Assembly (NCBI RefSeq): GCF_963677875.1
Contig: NZ_OY782564.1
Coordinates: forward strand, 310,001-374,000
Direction of reading: 5' to 3'
DNA: 64,000 nucleotides
DNA from: Thiomicrorhabdus sp.
Lineage (GTDB): Bacteria > Pseudomonadota > Gammaproteobacteria > Thiomicrospirales > Thiomicrospiraceae
Part shown: piece after piece, positions 20,656 through 30,899 of the stretch
Layout: every line of letters starts with the position of its first letter
Position numbering within the stretch: position 1 is the stretch's first letter
Program-made: the position numbers and the translations under genes
Notes under the pieces: model-generated
Databases searched by the model: none
What the model was told of the DNA's origin: nothing
What the model saw: only the letters and a program-made list of their open reading frames with translations

Positions 20656-22047
20656 TTAGGACTTCTGACTCTGTTCAATATAATCGATCAGGGCTTCTTC
20701 TTCGACCACTTTTCGATCAACTTTAAAATAGGCTCTTTGCTCATCACTGCGGACAATCACTTCATAGACGCCGTCATAAGCCATTAATTTTGCCTGCAAT
20801 TCTGCCACATCTTTCTCATCCACTTCTCCGACCGGAACCGAGGCAATACTCAACGGCATCGGTTTTTCCATCGTTGCAGCAGCCAGGAACCACAACACGC
20901 CCAAAACAGTCGTTAAAACGAAAACCCCATTATAACCGTAATGGTGATAAAAATATCCGCCCAAAGCGCCCCCGATGGCGGCACCGATAAACTGACTGGT
21001 TGAGTAAACGCCGCTGGCGGTCCCTTTTTTATCCGCCGGGGATTGTTTAACCACCAGAGACGGTAAGGATGCTTCCAACAGATTGAATGCGGTAAAGAAA
21101 ATCAGCAGAATGAAAAACAGCGACCAGAAACCAGCCTGTGTCTCAATCAAAAGAAGCTGTACGAGCGTGATGACCGCAATCGCTCCTACGAAAACCTGTT
21201 TCATACGCCCGCGGCTTTCCGCCTGGATGATAAACGGCACCATCAAAATAAACGACAGCAACATCACCGGCAGGTAAATATGCCAGTGCTGTAAACTGTC
21301 CAACCCGGCAGAATCACGCAAAATCAATGGCATCACAACAAACATCGCCGTCAGAATCGCATGCAGGGTAAAGACGCCGAAATCCAACCTCAACAACTGC
21401 GGATGCGTCAAAATCGACTTGAATTGCGCCGGATCCGCTTCGGCTTCACGCTGAAAGCTCTGATTTTCAATTTTCGGCATGGCAAAAAAGACCAGCAACA
21501 TCCCGAGCAACGCCAGAGCCGCAATCACCCAGAAGATTCCGCGCACCCCGAACCAGGCTGCGAGAACCGGGCCAGCGACCAGCGATAAGGTAAACGACAA
21601 TCCGATGGTCATGCCGACAATCGACATGGCACGCAAGCGGTATTTTTCACTCACCAGATCGGCAACCGAAGCCATCAAAACGGCCGCAATCGCTCCCATC
21701 CCCTGAATAGCGCGTCCAAGGATCATCATTTCAATCGAATCGGCCAGAGCGCAAATGACCGAGCCGACCATAAAGACAAACATTCCGACCAGTATCAGGG
21801 GCTTACGACCGAAACGATCCGACAACATACCGTACGGAATCTGTAATAAAGCCTGAGTCAGGCCATAAATCCCGATGGCAATCCCGATCTGCGTCCCGGT
21901 GATCGCATCGAATTCGTTTTGTGCGAACAAAGCAAACACCGGAAAAATCATAAACAGCCCAAGCATGCGGGTCGAGAAAATACCGGCAATCGAAAACGCG
22001 GCTCGTCTCTCTAGCGGACTCATTGAATTCGGCTCTGAAATGGACAT
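20656..22047 (-). CDS. MFS transporter, YajR-like, with C-terminal ferredoxin-like domain
   Basis: I start at the ATG at 22047, giving about 463 aa. The upstream TTG frame lacks a ribosome-binding site. Twelve TM helices are predicted, with the MFS signature YGMLSDRFGRKPL between TM2 and TM3. The last ~70 residues (LMAYDGVYEVIVRSDEQRAYFKVDR) form a soluble domain like the YAM domain of YajR. Drug/H+ antiport is plausible but the substrate is unknown. It is likely cotranscribed with ssb. Confidence 0.85.
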   Translation of the reverse strand: MSISEPNSMSPLERRAAFSIAGIFSTRMLGLFMIFPVFALFAQNEFDAITGTQIGIAIGIYGLTQALLQIPYGMLSDRFGRKPLILVGMFVFMVGSVICALADSIEMMILGRAIQGMGAIAAVLMASVADLVSEKYRLRAMSIVGMTIGLSFTLSLVAGPVLAAWFGVRGIFWVIAALALLGMLLVFFAMPKIENQSFQREAEADPAQFKSILTHPQLLRLDFGVFTLHAILTAMFVVMPLILRDSAGLDSLQHWHIYLPVMLLSFILMVPFIIQAESRGRMKQVFVGAIAVITLVQLLLIETQAGFWSLFFILLIFFTAFNLLEASLPSLVVKQSPADKKGTASGVYSTSQFIGAAIGGALGGYFYHHYGYNGVFVLTTVLGVLWFLAAATMEKPMPLSIASVPVGEVDEKDVAELQAKLMAYDGVYEVIVRSDEQRAYFKVDRKVVEEEALIDYIEQSQKS

Positions 22048-22133
22048 TGAGGATGGACCTTTTAAACTGCTTTTTGCGCATTCCGACCCGACTTTGCGGC
22101 CTTGCGCTGGATTCAAATTACAGGAAGCGTGAA

Positions 22134-22142
22134 ATTATACCA
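22134..22142 (-). promoter_or_regulatory. Candidate extended -10 promoter for the MFS-ssb unit
   Basis: The minus strand reads TGGTATAAT, about 90 nt before the chosen start. No clear -35. Confidence 0.4.
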
Positions 22143-22227
22143 CCCCCTAAAAACGGATCGTTATAATTCTGATAGAAACACCTGGCTTTCGCCAGCACTC
22201 GCCCCCAACCTCAAGGAGACCTCAATC

Positions 22228-22917
22228 ATGTCCAAGTCGTTGTCATTCATCGCCTTTGCTTTATCCCTCTTCGCGACCCACATCGCTCACGCCGACGAAG
22301 AGAAAGTTCCGGCCAACCAAGTCCACTTTCAAGTCAGCCTGAGTCAAACGGTTGAGAACGACCGTCTGGACGTCACTTTTTACAAACTGGCTCAAGCCCC
22401 GAGCCCGCAGGAAGTCACCAAACAGATTGATCGCGCCATGCACAGTGCCGTAAGCAGCCTTGATCTGAAAAGCGACGACTACGTTGTCCAGACCGGGCAA
22501 TACAACCTCAATCCAAGCTACGACAAAAACCGCATCATTACGCACTGGCAAGGACGCCAACAACTCAGCATCCACTTTAAAAATCCGGAACAGGCCTCTG
22601 AAGTAATTTCCAGACTGACACCATATTTAACCTATTCGTCAATGCGCTTTTCCGCCTCCGAGACAACACGCCGCAACGCGCAGGATGCTCTGTTGAAAGA
22701 CGCAATACTGGCCTTCCGACACAAAGCAAAATGGATCAGTCAACAGTTCGAGTCGGCAAACTACCGCATCACCGAAACCCATATCAATACCCCGAACCAC
22801 TCACCGGTTTACGCCTATGCCCGCGTAGCCATGGAGAAGGCCGATTCCGCTCCCGCTCTGGCGGCTGGCGAAAGCCAGATACAAGTTCAGATTTCCGGCA
22901 AACTTGAACTCTATTGA
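22228..22917 (+). CDS. SIMPL (DUF541) domain periplasmic protein
   Basis: This 229-aa protein starts at the ATG at 22228, preceded by AAGGAGA. A Sec signal peptide (LSFIAFALSLFATHIAHA) is followed by a SIMPL/DUF541 domain covering nearly the whole mature protein. The domain shows the alternating beta-alpha pattern and the late SPVYAYARVAME segment typical of the family. Members oligomerise in the periplasm or outer membrane, and some contribute to oxidative-stress tolerance, but the exact role here is unknown. It is divergent from the MFS transporter. Confidence 0.75.
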   Translation: MSKSLSFIAFALSLFATHIAHADEEKVPANQVHFQVSLSQTVENDRLDVTFYKLAQAPSPQEVTKQIDRAMHSAVSSLDLKSDDYVVQTGQYNLNPSYDKNRIITHWQGRQQLSIHFKNPEQASEVISRLTPYLTYSSMRFSASETTRRNAQDALLKDAILAFRHKAKWISQQFESANYRITETHINTPNHSPVYAYARVAMEKADSAPALAAGESQIQVQISGKLELY

Positions 22918-23000
22918 GTCGATACTGATACAACCAGCACCGAATCGTGTCCTCGCGACATTCTGCTGGAAATTTCAACCGTCAGGATCGCCAAAGGCAG

Positions 23001-23033
23001 ATTGCGGGTAAAGATCGCCCATTTACCCGCAAT
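23001..23033 (+). terminator. Hairpin after the SIMPL gene
   Basis: A 12-bp perfect inverted repeat, ATTGCGGGTAAA/TTTACCCGCAAT, with a 9-nt loop. T-rich sequence begins eight nt later rather than directly, so termination is likely but not certain. Confidence 0.5.
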
Positions 23034-23101
23034 ACACGTATTTTTCTTTTTGTCTACAAGGGTTTAAACCTCTCTAACAAAGGGGTGTAAACCGATAAAA
23101 T

Positions 23102-23110
23102 TGGTATAAT
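23102..23110 (+). promoter_or_regulatory. Extended -10 promoter of uvrA
   Basis: TGGTATAAT about 40 nt before the uvrA ATG. No good -35 is seen, and I find no CTGT-N8-ACAG SOS box in the 230-bp upstream region. Confidence 0.5.
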
Positions 23111-23149
23111 GCCTGTTTTACTCAAGTTAGCTCGAAGTGAAACACAGGC

Positions 23150-25960
23150 ATGCTGGAAGAAATCGTAATTCGCGGGGCGCGCACCCATAATTTAAAAAAT
23201 ATCGACGTCACCCTTCCCCGGGATAAGCTGATTGTCATTACCGGCCTGTCCGGCTCCGGAAAATCCTCGCTGGCTTTCGACACCATCTATGCCGAGGGGC
23301 AAAGACGCTATGTCGAATCACTGTCCGCCTATGCCCGCCAGTTTCTTTCGGTGATGGAGAAACCGGATGTCGATCATATCGAAGGCTTGTCCCCGGCAAT
23401 TTCCATCGAGCAGAAATCCACTTCGCACAACCCGCGTTCCACCGTCGGAACCGTTACCGAAATCTACGACTATCTGCGCCTGCTGTTTGCCCGTGTCGGT
23501 ACACCGCGCTGTCCGACGCACGGCTGTGACCTGGAAGCACAAACCGTCAGCCAGATGGTCGACCGCACGCTGGAACTCGACGAAGGTACGAAATGTCTGC
23601 TGCTGGCTCCGGTAATACGCGGCAAAAAAGGCGAACACCACACTCTGCTTGACGAACTGCAGGCGCAGGGATTTATCCGCGCCCGCATCGACGGCCAAGT
23701 CCGCGATCTGGATGGTACGATCCAGCTGGACAAAAACAAAAAGCACAATATTGAAGTCATCGTCGACCGTTTCAAGATTCGCGACGACATCAAGCAGCGC
23801 CTGGCGGAATCTTTCGAAACCGCATTACGCCTCGCGGATGGGCTGGCTCAGATCATGCCGATGGACGAAGACGATGATTTCGAGCTGCTGTTTTCGGAAA
23901 AATTCGCCTGTCCGCACTGCGGCTATGCGGTTTCCGAGCTGGAACCGCGTATTTTCTCTTTCAACAATCCGCACGGTGCCTGTCCGAGCTGTGACGGTCT
24001 TGGCATCAAAGACAGCTTCGAGGCGGAACGCGTCATCACCCATCCTGAACTCAGTCTGGCCGGTGGTGCCATTCGCGGCTGGGATCGGCGCCACAAATAC
24101 TACTACGACCTGCTGAAAGCGGTCGCCGACTTCTACGAAGTCGACATCGAAACCCCCTGGCAGGAACTGGATAAAACCGTACAGAACGTGATTTTGTTCG
24201 GTTCCGGACGTAAAAAAATTCCGTTACCGCACGGCAAGTACAGCGATACCCGCCGCTTTGAAGGCGTCATTCCGAATATGGAACGCCGTTTCGCGGAAAC
24301 CGAAAGCAAGGCAGTACGCGATGAGCTGGAGAAATACCGCGTCACCAAGCCTTGCGAAAGCTGTCACGGCACGCGCCTGAACGAAGTGGCGCGTCATGTT
24401 TTTATTAATGACTACACCCTGCCGTCTCTGACCGAACTGCCGGTCGGTGAACTGCATACAATTTTTGCCGGACTCGAACTCAGCGGCACCAAAGGTGAAA
24501 TCGCCGCTAAAATCGTTAAAGAAATTCACGATCGTCTGAGCTTCCTGGTCAATGTCGGATTGAACTATCTGACCTTAAGCCGAAGTGCCGACACCCTTTC
24601 CGGCGGAGAAGCCCAACGTATCCGCCTTGCTTCGCAAATCGGTGCCGGACTGGTCGGTGTGATGTATGTGCTTGACGAACCTTCGATCGGATTGCATCAA
24701 CGCGATAACGACCGTCTGCTTTCGACTCTGACCCATCTGCGTGATCTCGGCAATACCGTCATTGTCGTCGAACACGACGAAGATGCGATCCGTGCCGCCG
24801 ATTACGTTCTTGACATCGGTCCGGGTGCCGGTATCCACGGCGGTCGCGTAATGGCACAGGGCACGCCACAACAGATTATGGACAATCCACAGTCGCTGAC
24901 AGGGCAATATCTGAAAGGAACTCAGAGCATTACGGTTCCGAAAGAGCGCCTGCTTCCTCAGGATGACAAGTGGCTGACGATTGAAGGCGCTCACGGCAAT
25001 AACCTGCAAGACGTCACTTTGCAAATCCCTGCCGGGCTCTTAACCTGTGTCACCGGCGTCTCCGGTTCCGGTAAATCGACGCTGATTAACGGCACCCTGT
25101 CCAAACTGGCCGCCAATCATCTGAACGGCGCCAATCACCTGCCCGCCCCGCATAAAGCCATTCATGGCATGGAACATTTCGATAAATCGGTCAATATCGA
25201 TCAGAGCGCCATCGGCCGTACGCCACGCTCCAACCCGGCCACCTATACAGGCTTGTTTACGCCGATCCGCGAACTGCTGGCAGCCACTCCGGAAGCGCGT
25301 ACCCGAGGCTATACGCCGGGACGCTTCAGCTTTAACGTCAAAGGCGGCCGTTGCGAAGCCTGTCAGGGTGACGGTGTTTTGAAGGTTGAGATGCACTTTC
25401 TGCCGGACATCTATGTGCCGTGCGATGTCTGCGAAGGCCAACGCTACAACCGCGAAACCCTTCAGGTGCATTACAAAGGCAAGAACATCCATGAAATCCT
25501 GGAAATGACCGTCGAGGACGCTCGCGCATTTTTCGATGCCATTCCTGTGATCGCTCGCAAACTGCAAACGCTGATCGATGTCGGGCTGGGTTATATCCGC
25601 CTCGGACAAAGCGCGACCACACTGTCCGGCGGGGAAGCGCAACGTGTCAAACTGGCCAAAGAGCTGTCGAAACGCGATACTGGCAATACGTTGTATATTC
25701 TCGATGAGCCGACTACCGGTCTGCATTTCCACGATATCGAACTGCTGCTGAAAGTGATTAACCAGCTGCGCGATCAAGGCAATACCATCGTCATTATCGA
25801 ACATAATCTCGACGTGATTAAAACTGCCGACTGGCTGATTGATCTGGGGCCGGAAGGCGGTTTGGGCGGCGGGCAGATCATCGCTACCGGCACGCCGGAA
25901 GACGTTGCCGCCAACCCGCAATCGCATACCGGACATTATTTGAAAAAGCTACTGGCTTAA
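23150..25960 (+). CDS. uvrA: UvrABC excinuclease subunit A
   Basis: The 936-aa UvrA is the damage-recognition ATPase of nucleotide excision repair. It has two ABC modules: Walker [10 protein letters not shown] (32-40) and GVSGSGKST near 635, with LSGGEAQR signatures in each half. A zinc finger built on [13 protein letters not shown] and CPSCDGLG lies near residue 255, and a second (CEACQGDG and [10 protein letters not shown]) near 735. Length is slightly below the 940-aa E. coli protein. It sits beside the ssb-MFS pair. Confidence 0.98.
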   Translation: MLEEIVIRGARTHNLKNIDVTLPRDKLIVITGLSGSGKSSLAFDTIYAEGQRRYVESLSAYARQFLSVMEKPDVDHIEGLSPAISIEQKSTSHNPRSTVGTVTEIYDYLRLLFARVGTPRCPTHGCDLEAQTVSQMVDRTLELDEGTKCLLLAPVIRGKKGEHHTLLDELQAQGFIRARIDGQVRDLDGTIQLDKNKKHNIEVIVDRFKIRDDIKQRLAESFETALRLADGLAQIMPMDEDDDFELLFSEKFACPHCGYAVSELEPRIFSFNNPHGACPSCDGLGIKDSFEAERVITHPELSLAGGAIRGWDRRHKYYYDLLKAVADFYEVDIETPWQELDKTVQNVILFGSGRKKIPLPHGKYSDTRRFEGVIPNMERRFAETESKAVRDELEKYRVTKPCESCHGTRLNEVARHVFINDYTLPSLTELPVGELHTIFAGLELSGTKGEIAAKIVKEIHDRLSFLVNVGLNYLTLSRSADTLSGGEAQRIRLASQIGAGLVGVMYVLDEPSIGLHQRDNDRLLSTLTHLRDLGNTVIVVEHDEDAIRAADYVLDIGPGAGIHGGRVMAQGTPQQIMDNPQSLTGQYLKGTQSITVPKERLLPQDDKWLTIEGAHGNNLQDVTLQIPAGLLTCVTGVSGSGKSTLINGTLSKLAANHLNGANHLPAPHKAIHGMEHFDKSVNIDQSAIGRTPRSNPATYTGLFTPIRELLAATPEARTRGYTPGRFSFNVKGGRCEACQGDGVLKVEMHFLPDIYVPCDVCEGQRYNRETLQVHYKGKNIHEILEMTVEDARAFFDAIPVIARKLQTLIDVGLGYIRLGQSATTLSGGEAQRVKLAKELSKRDTGNTLYILDEPTTGLHFHDIELLLKVINQLRDQGNTIVIIEHNLDVIKTADWLIDLGPEGGLGGGQIIATGTPEDVAANPQSHTGHYLKKLLA

Positions 25961-26302
25961 CCAACATTACAAATTTCCACAGGGCTTCCGTTCACCGGAA
26001 GCCGAATCCATTCTTACCTCATGCCTCTTTTTCACGATTTCTCACAAGCGCACTCCTTTTCGCATCCGTCTTAAGATTCCTCATTCCTTGCCGTAAACGT
26101 TACTGACGATGTTGACGTGCGCTTTCCACCGCCAACCATAAAACATCGCCATTCAGGCAGATACACTAAGACGATTTTGAAATTTATCCGACCGGTATTT
26201 GTAGTAGAGTAATACAAGCTGATTCAGCCAATTTTCAAAAGCTTGCATTCTAAAGCAGGGCGGAAAATTCGGCGAATGGCTTCCCGATAGTGAAACTAGG
26301 TC
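25961..26302. other. Intergenic region after uvrA (342 bp)
   Basis: A hairpin, GGCTTCCG/CGGAAGCC with loop TTCAC (25983-26003), lies 22 nt after the uvrA stop and may terminate it, though no U-run follows. The remaining ~300 bp show no gene or strong promoter by eye. Confidence 0.5.
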
Positions 26303-27292
26303 ATGTTTGCATTGAATCCGGCACTACAACAACAAAAAGAAGCGCACCGCAACCCCGGTTCGGTGACCCCGATTGCGGCACCGAGCATCGCAGTGGTAAT
26401 TCCCTGCCTGAACGAAGCAGCCACCATTGCCAAGGTGGTTACTTCCGTGCGAGACGTACTGCCGGAAAGCCGCATCTACGTCTACGACAATGGTTCCAGC
26501 GACCACACCTGCGACCTTGCTGCATCGGCCGGTGCCATCGTTCGCCACGAACAAAGACGCGGTAAAGGCCGCGCTTTGAAAAAGGCTTTTGGTGAAATCA
26601 GTGCCGACATTTTCATTACCATCGACGGCGACGATACTTACGATGTCGGCGTCTTACCGGAAATGATCCGTCGTTTGCAGCACGACCATCTGGAAATGGT
26701 CGTCGGTGATCGCTTGCAGGACAAATCCAGCCACACCAGAGCCGGGCACTATTTGGGCAACCGCCTGTTCTCCAAAATGATCTCGACACTGTTCGACATG
26801 CAGGTGGAAGATCCTTTTTCCGGCCTTCGCGTTATGAGTTCGCGCTTTGTAAAAAGCTTTCCCTCGGTCGCCTCCGGCTTTGAAGTGGAAACCGAATTGA
26901 CCGTACACGCTTTCGACCTTGGCGCCCCTTTTACGGAAATGCCGGTCGATTATCGCCTGAGACCGGAAGATTCGCATTCAAAACTGAATACCTTCCGCGA
27001 CGGCTCGAAAATTTTGTTTAAACTGATCTGGCTGTACCAGTTAAAAAAACCGATGCAATTTTACGGTTATTCAAGCCTGCTCCTTCTGATTCTTTCGTTG
27101 ATCACTTTCGCGATTCCCTTAAGCGAATTCATTATGACCGGCGCGGTCAAACACTTCCCGACACTGATCGTCAGTATGGGCGGTTTCGTGCTGACGTTGC
27201 TCACCTTCGCCATCGGCGTTATTTCCGAAAACATCAACAGCCACAGCCGGGAGATCAAACGTTTCATTTTCCGCACGACCGAACGGAATTAA
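26303..27292 (+). CDS. GT2 family glycosyltransferase, polyprenyl-phosphate type
   Basis: This 329-aa protein has an N-terminal GT-A domain with VVIPCLNEAATI, the DNGSSDHT nucleotide site and a DGDDTYD metal motif. It resembles dolichyl/undecaprenyl-phosphate sugar synthases. Two C-terminal TM helices (around residues 255-275 and 290-310) would anchor it to the inner membrane. The acceptor is likely a lipid carrier, by family. It is followed by a polytopic gene after 5 bp, which suggests the pair makes and uses a lipid-linked sugar. Confidence 0.85.
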   Translation: MFALNPALQQQKEAHRNPGSVTPIAAPSIAVVIPCLNEAATIAKVVTSVRDVLPESRIYVYDNGSSDHTCDLAASAGAIVRHEQRRGKGRALKKAFGEISADIFITIDGDDTYDVGVLPEMIRRLQHDHLEMVVGDRLQDKSSHTRAGHYLGNRLFSKMISTLFDMQVEDPFSGLRVMSSRFVKSFPSVASGFEVETELTVHAFDLGAPFTEMPVDYRLRPEDSHSKLNTFRDGSKILFKLIWLYQLKKPMQFYGYSSLLLLILSLITFAIPLSEFIMTGAVKHFPTLIVSMGGFVLTLLTFAIGVISENINSHSREIKRFIFRTTERN

Positions 27293-27297
27293 CATCA

Positions 27298-28641
27298 GTG
27301 TTGAAGCGGCTAAAACAGAAAGCACAAGACGACTGGTCACTCTTTCTCGGTAACTACTGGATCGGCCGCAAACCTTTTTATACCCAGGACGATCCTCAGT
27401 GGTCACAGCAAAGCGTTTCCTTCCCCTTTGTCTGGCTGATACTGGTCGGCATCGCTCTGCTATTCTCTCCGATGCCATCGGACGACCTGCTACGCCATGT
27501 ACACGCCTGGCAATACGACTACGATTACCGGCAGATGTTCGACGGGTACCCTTACCACTTCAATGCCTGGTTCGGCTTTGACTGGGCTGTCGGCCAGCTT
27601 TACCAATACTTCGGCGACTTCGCGATTAAAATCGTGCAAGCTACTTCTATCGGCCTGCTGGCTCTGGTTATTTACCTGAATTTGCATGGCATCCACAGAG
27701 ATGCCCGGATTCTGGTCGTTCTGATAGTTATCTGGCTGGTCGGCTCACGTTTTTTACTGGCAAGGCCAACCACTTTTGAAACCCTGCTGATGTTCCTGGC
27801 GATTGCCTTAACCTACTATCCGATTAAACCCAAATGGGATCGCCTCATACATCTTGCGCTCGGATGCCTGATGGTCGGCTTTTACCACCTGTTTTTTATC
27901 TATCTGATTCCGTTGCTGATCTGGCGCCGAATCTATCTGCTTCCTATGTTGCTTGGTCTGGCAGGTTGGCAATGGCTGACCGGGGGACAGTATTTTCAGG
28001 AAGTAGTCGATATTTTCAATTTCGGTGAGATGCGCATTCCCGGCATTAAAGTCAGCGAAAACGAATTCGCCCTGCCCCTGGCACTGTTGTTTATCGGTTT
28101 TGTGGTGTTGTTCGTATACAAATGGCAAAACTCCGACAAACAATGGGCGCTGACGGCTGGCTGGTTCACCCTGCCGATGCAAATCCGTTACGTCGCGGAC
28201 AACCTGATCCCAATTATCGCCATCCTTCTGGCACGCCACTGGCCTGTGCGCCCCCACCCGTTCTTACTGTTATTTATGCTCATTATGGTTAAAAGCGCCA
28301 TCGGCGGCGCCGGGTTTTACTTTGCTGATAAGGATACAGAAAAACAGCCGGTCTATTTTTCAGAGGGCGAACATATCATGACGCAGAATCTGGGCGTCAA
28401 TTTCTGGGTTATCAACCAAGGCGCCGCGCAACACATTAAAGTCGCACCAGCAATGGAAATCGGTTTTGCCGATAAAGACGTCCAGCAGGCAACCTTGAAG
28501 AAGAAAGTCACTTGCGAGTTTTTGCATCAACACCAATTCGATAAGTACGTTGAAAACTCTGCTGTCGACTTACCACTTACCTGCCTCAAACTGCAAACCG
28601 CCACTCCTGAAGGTTACAAAATCTGGCAAGTTGTGCGCTGA
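27298..28641 (+). CDS. Polytopic membrane protein, possible GT-C glycosyltransferase
   Basis: This 447-aa protein has about ten hydrophobic helices and a short C-terminal periplasmic domain. Directly after the first helix it has PSDDLLRH, an acidic pair in the first large loop as in GT-C fold enzymes using polyprenyl-phosphate sugars. I do not recognise the precise family. The start is GTG at 27298 (or the adjacent TTG), five bases after the GT2 stop. Cotranscription with the GT2 supports the glycosyltransferase idea, but it remains inference. Confidence 0.7.
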   Translation: MLKRLKQKAQDDWSLFLGNYWIGRKPFYTQDDPQWSQQSVSFPFVWLILVGIALLFSPMPSDDLLRHVHAWQYDYDYRQMFDGYPYHFNAWFGFDWAVGQLYQYFGDFAIKIVQATSIGLLALVIYLNLHGIHRDARILVVLIVIWLVGSRFLLARPTTFETLLMFLAIALTYYPIKPKWDRLIHLALGCLMVGFYHLFFIYLIPLLIWRRIYLLPMLLGLAGWQWLTGGQYFQEVVDIFNFGEMRIPGIKVSENEFALPLALLFIGFVVLFVYKWQNSDKQWALTAGWFTLPMQIRYVADNLIPIIAILLARHWPVRPHPFLLLFMLIMVKSAIGGAGFYFADKDTEKQPVYFSEGEHIMTQNLGVNFWVINQGAAQHIKVAPAMEIGFADKDVQQATLKKKVTCEFLHQHQFDKYVENSAVDLPLTCLKLQTATPEGYKIWQVVR

Positions 28642-28918
28642 AATGCGCCCAGAGTGCCAAGCTGATCTTCCGAATTGACGCCCTCTTCGCTAATCGCAAT
28701 ACATCTGATCAGCGAAGCGGACACAGTAATCGTTCCTCGCAGAAGCAGCTGACTTTCCGAGCCTAACCGCCGTTCCGCTCCAATGCACTTTGAATCAAGG
28801 GAGATTTTCCCGCTTTCGTCCTCGTCTCTTCCCTGCTGATCCCCCTTGTTCAAGGGATTGTCGAACTTTGTACAGTTGTTGATACTTGACGATGAACTTG
28901 ATTAAAGAGGCAAAGAAT

Positions 28919-30781
28919 ATGGCGACCACAGGCAAAAAAATTCTGTTATCAGGCAATATATTATTGCTGTCTGCTGTACTGACAGCATGTAACAGTAGCA
29001 ACGAAACCAGTAATAACGCGACAGCGGCATTGAACGGTACTGCCGCGGTCGGCGCCCCGATACAGATGGCCGAAGTAACGGCCAAGTGCGCTGACGGCAC
29101 CGAGTTTTCCGATACCGTCACAACCGATAACAACGGTAAATGGAGCGCCACAGTAAACAAAAACACTCTACCCTGCGCTCTGCAGGTCACCGGTGGAACA
29201 CCGGTTGTAACCCTGCACAGCTACGCAAACGCTTCCGGCACGGTAAATATCACCCCATTGACGGATTTGATCCTTGCGCAGAAAACCGGACAAACCCCAT
29301 CCGACTGGTTTAGCGGTTTTGCAAATGCCTCTCCTCTCGATATCGATGACACCGGACTGATTCAGGCATTAACCAACGCAGGCTATCAGGTTCCTGCCGG
29401 CAGCCCCTTCACAACGGCCTTCAATGCCAATGGTGAAGGCTGGGACGCGCTGCTGGACGACTTGCGGCAAGCCATCTCAGATGACGCCAACTTAGCAACC
29501 TATAACGACTTAATGGCGCAGATTCGGGACGGTAATTCATTCGAAAACAGCCTGCCTCAGGCACCTGAGAATAACAATCCACCGGATCCTGAACTTCCGG
29601 CCAACATCGACGTACTGACGGCTTTTGCGGGAACCTATTCTGTAAGCGGAACCGCTACCGAACCGACAAACCGAGGCACGGCAACACGCGATCACAACCG
29701 TGGCACAATTACCATCAGCGATAACGGCGATATTGATTTCGATACCGACATCCGTTTTAACGGCACCCAAATCGCGGCAATTTATGACCGCCGCAATCTC
29801 TGCGACCTCGAACCCCAATTCGACAGAACCGCCTGTCGCGTCCATGTCAATTACGATGCTGACGATTCCGGTCGAAAACTGGAGATCTATCTTGATCCGG
29901 ATAAAACCACCGTACAGGAAATCCGTTACCAAAATGGTCAGGGCAGTATTACCCGGGCAGTGATCGGTAACAATGATGAAACACCGGTTGCCCAGTCTTC
30001 CATTGCAGCAGCAGATCTGGCAACTTACGACGATTCTTCAGAAGCGGCCTTTCTAGCCAGTGTCAGTGGTACCTGGCCGGTTGCGATTCATAAAACACCA
30101 GAAGGATTAGAAGGGCTCTACGGCAAAGGCTCTCTGACGATCGGCGGAACCGATGAAAATAACTGGTTTATGACTCTGAAAGGCGCCGATGGCAGCGTTA
30201 TTTTCGATCATACTAATCAAGGAATGCTGACAGGTCACATTTCACTGCAGGCCAGACAGTTTTTTATAAACCACGGCACCGGAACAGATGATCTTATGCA
30301 GGTCGTTGTTCACCCCGATGGCACAATGATCGGCAGCGCCGGCGGTAATATCGAAATTGAATTCCGCAACAATATTCTCGCTTACGGCGATGTTGCACCG
30401 GACATTATCTCCAAGCTGGCCGGAAACTGGGAAAAAGAAGCAACCGTCTATTGCAATGGACCTTATGGCAGCTCATCAATCGCCAACAACACTGTTACGA
30501 TCACCACCGATGCACAAGCCACAATTGATGGCAAAACACAACTCTGCGGCGGTAACCTGCCTAAAAACATGGCATGGGGAGGTCGCAACGATTTCATGCT
30601 GTACAATTCAAATCAGGCTGAATCCGAATATATCCTTTACTTAGATATCATGGATACGGTTGGAATCAGTAACGGTGCGCTTGAAATCTGGTTCTCTAAT
30701 CTTGAAAACCCAAGTGTTTACAGCATGCACGGCTTTGTCGACGGAGAATTGTTCGAGCTGAAAAACCCGGTCAAACAATAA
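28919..30781 (+). CDS. Large lipoprotein of unknown function
   Basis: I start at the ATG at 28919 (GAGG at 28907-28910), giving 620 aa. A signal peptide ends in the lipobox LTAC with Cys24 as lipid anchor. The first ~100 mature residues resemble a carboxypeptidase-regulatory/Ig-like segment (GTAAVGAPIQMAEVTAKC, then a WSATV strand). The rest is beta-rich and Asn/Asp/Gly-rich without a family I can name. Outer-membrane location is likely, since Asn rather than Asp follows the lipid-anchor cysteine. Confidence 0.75.
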   Translation: MATTGKKILLSGNILLLSAVLTACNSSNETSNNATAALNGTAAVGAPIQMAEVTAKCADGTEFSDTVTTDNNGKWSATVNKNTLPCALQVTGGTPVVTLHSYANASGTVNITPLTDLILAQKTGQTPSDWFSGFANASPLDIDDTGLIQALTNAGYQVPAGSPFTTAFNANGEGWDALLDDLRQAISDDANLATYNDLMAQIRDGNSFENSLPQAPENNNPPDPELPANIDVLTAFAGTYSVSGTATEPTNRGTATRDHNRGTITISDNGDIDFDTDIRFNGTQIAAIYDRRNLCDLEPQFDRTACRVHVNYDADDSGRKLEIYLDPDKTTVQEIRYQNGQGSITRAVIGNNDETPVAQSSIAAADLATYDDSSEAAFLASVSGTWPVAIHKTPEGLEGLYGKGSLTIGGTDENNWFMTLKGADGSVIFDHTNQGMLTGHISLQARQFFINHGTGTDDLMQVVVHPDGTMIGSAGGNIEIEFRNNILAYGDVAPDIISKLAGNWEKEATVYCNGPYGSSSIANNTVTITTDAQATIDGKTQLCGGNLPKNMAWGGRNDFMLYNSNQAESEYILYLDIMDTVGISNGALEIWFSNLENPSVYSMHGFVDGELFELKNPVKQ

Positions 30782-30819
30782 TCAGAGCGGCAAATATCAA
30801 TTACCAATCAGCTCAAACC

Positions 30820-30849
30820 AGCCCATCTCCGCAGTGAAAGAGATGGGCT
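30820..30849. terminator. Hairpin between convergent lipoprotein and OmpA-family genes
   Basis: A 10-bp perfect stem, AGCCCATCTC/GAGATGGGCT, with a 10-nt loop in the 118-bp convergent gap. It lacks a strong U-run on either strand. Confidence 0.45.
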
Positions 30850-30899
30850 TCATACCGATTTAAAAACGACCTTGTATAATCGAGAAACAGGATCGCAAA

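Noticed and set aside
22918..23149. SOS (LexA) box before uvrA
   Set aside because: No CTGT-N8-ACAG-like site was found in the upstream region.
25040..25936. 298-aa open frame antisense to uvrA
   Set aside because: It is a mirror of codon bias in the conserved uvrA gene, with no start signal or family resemblance.
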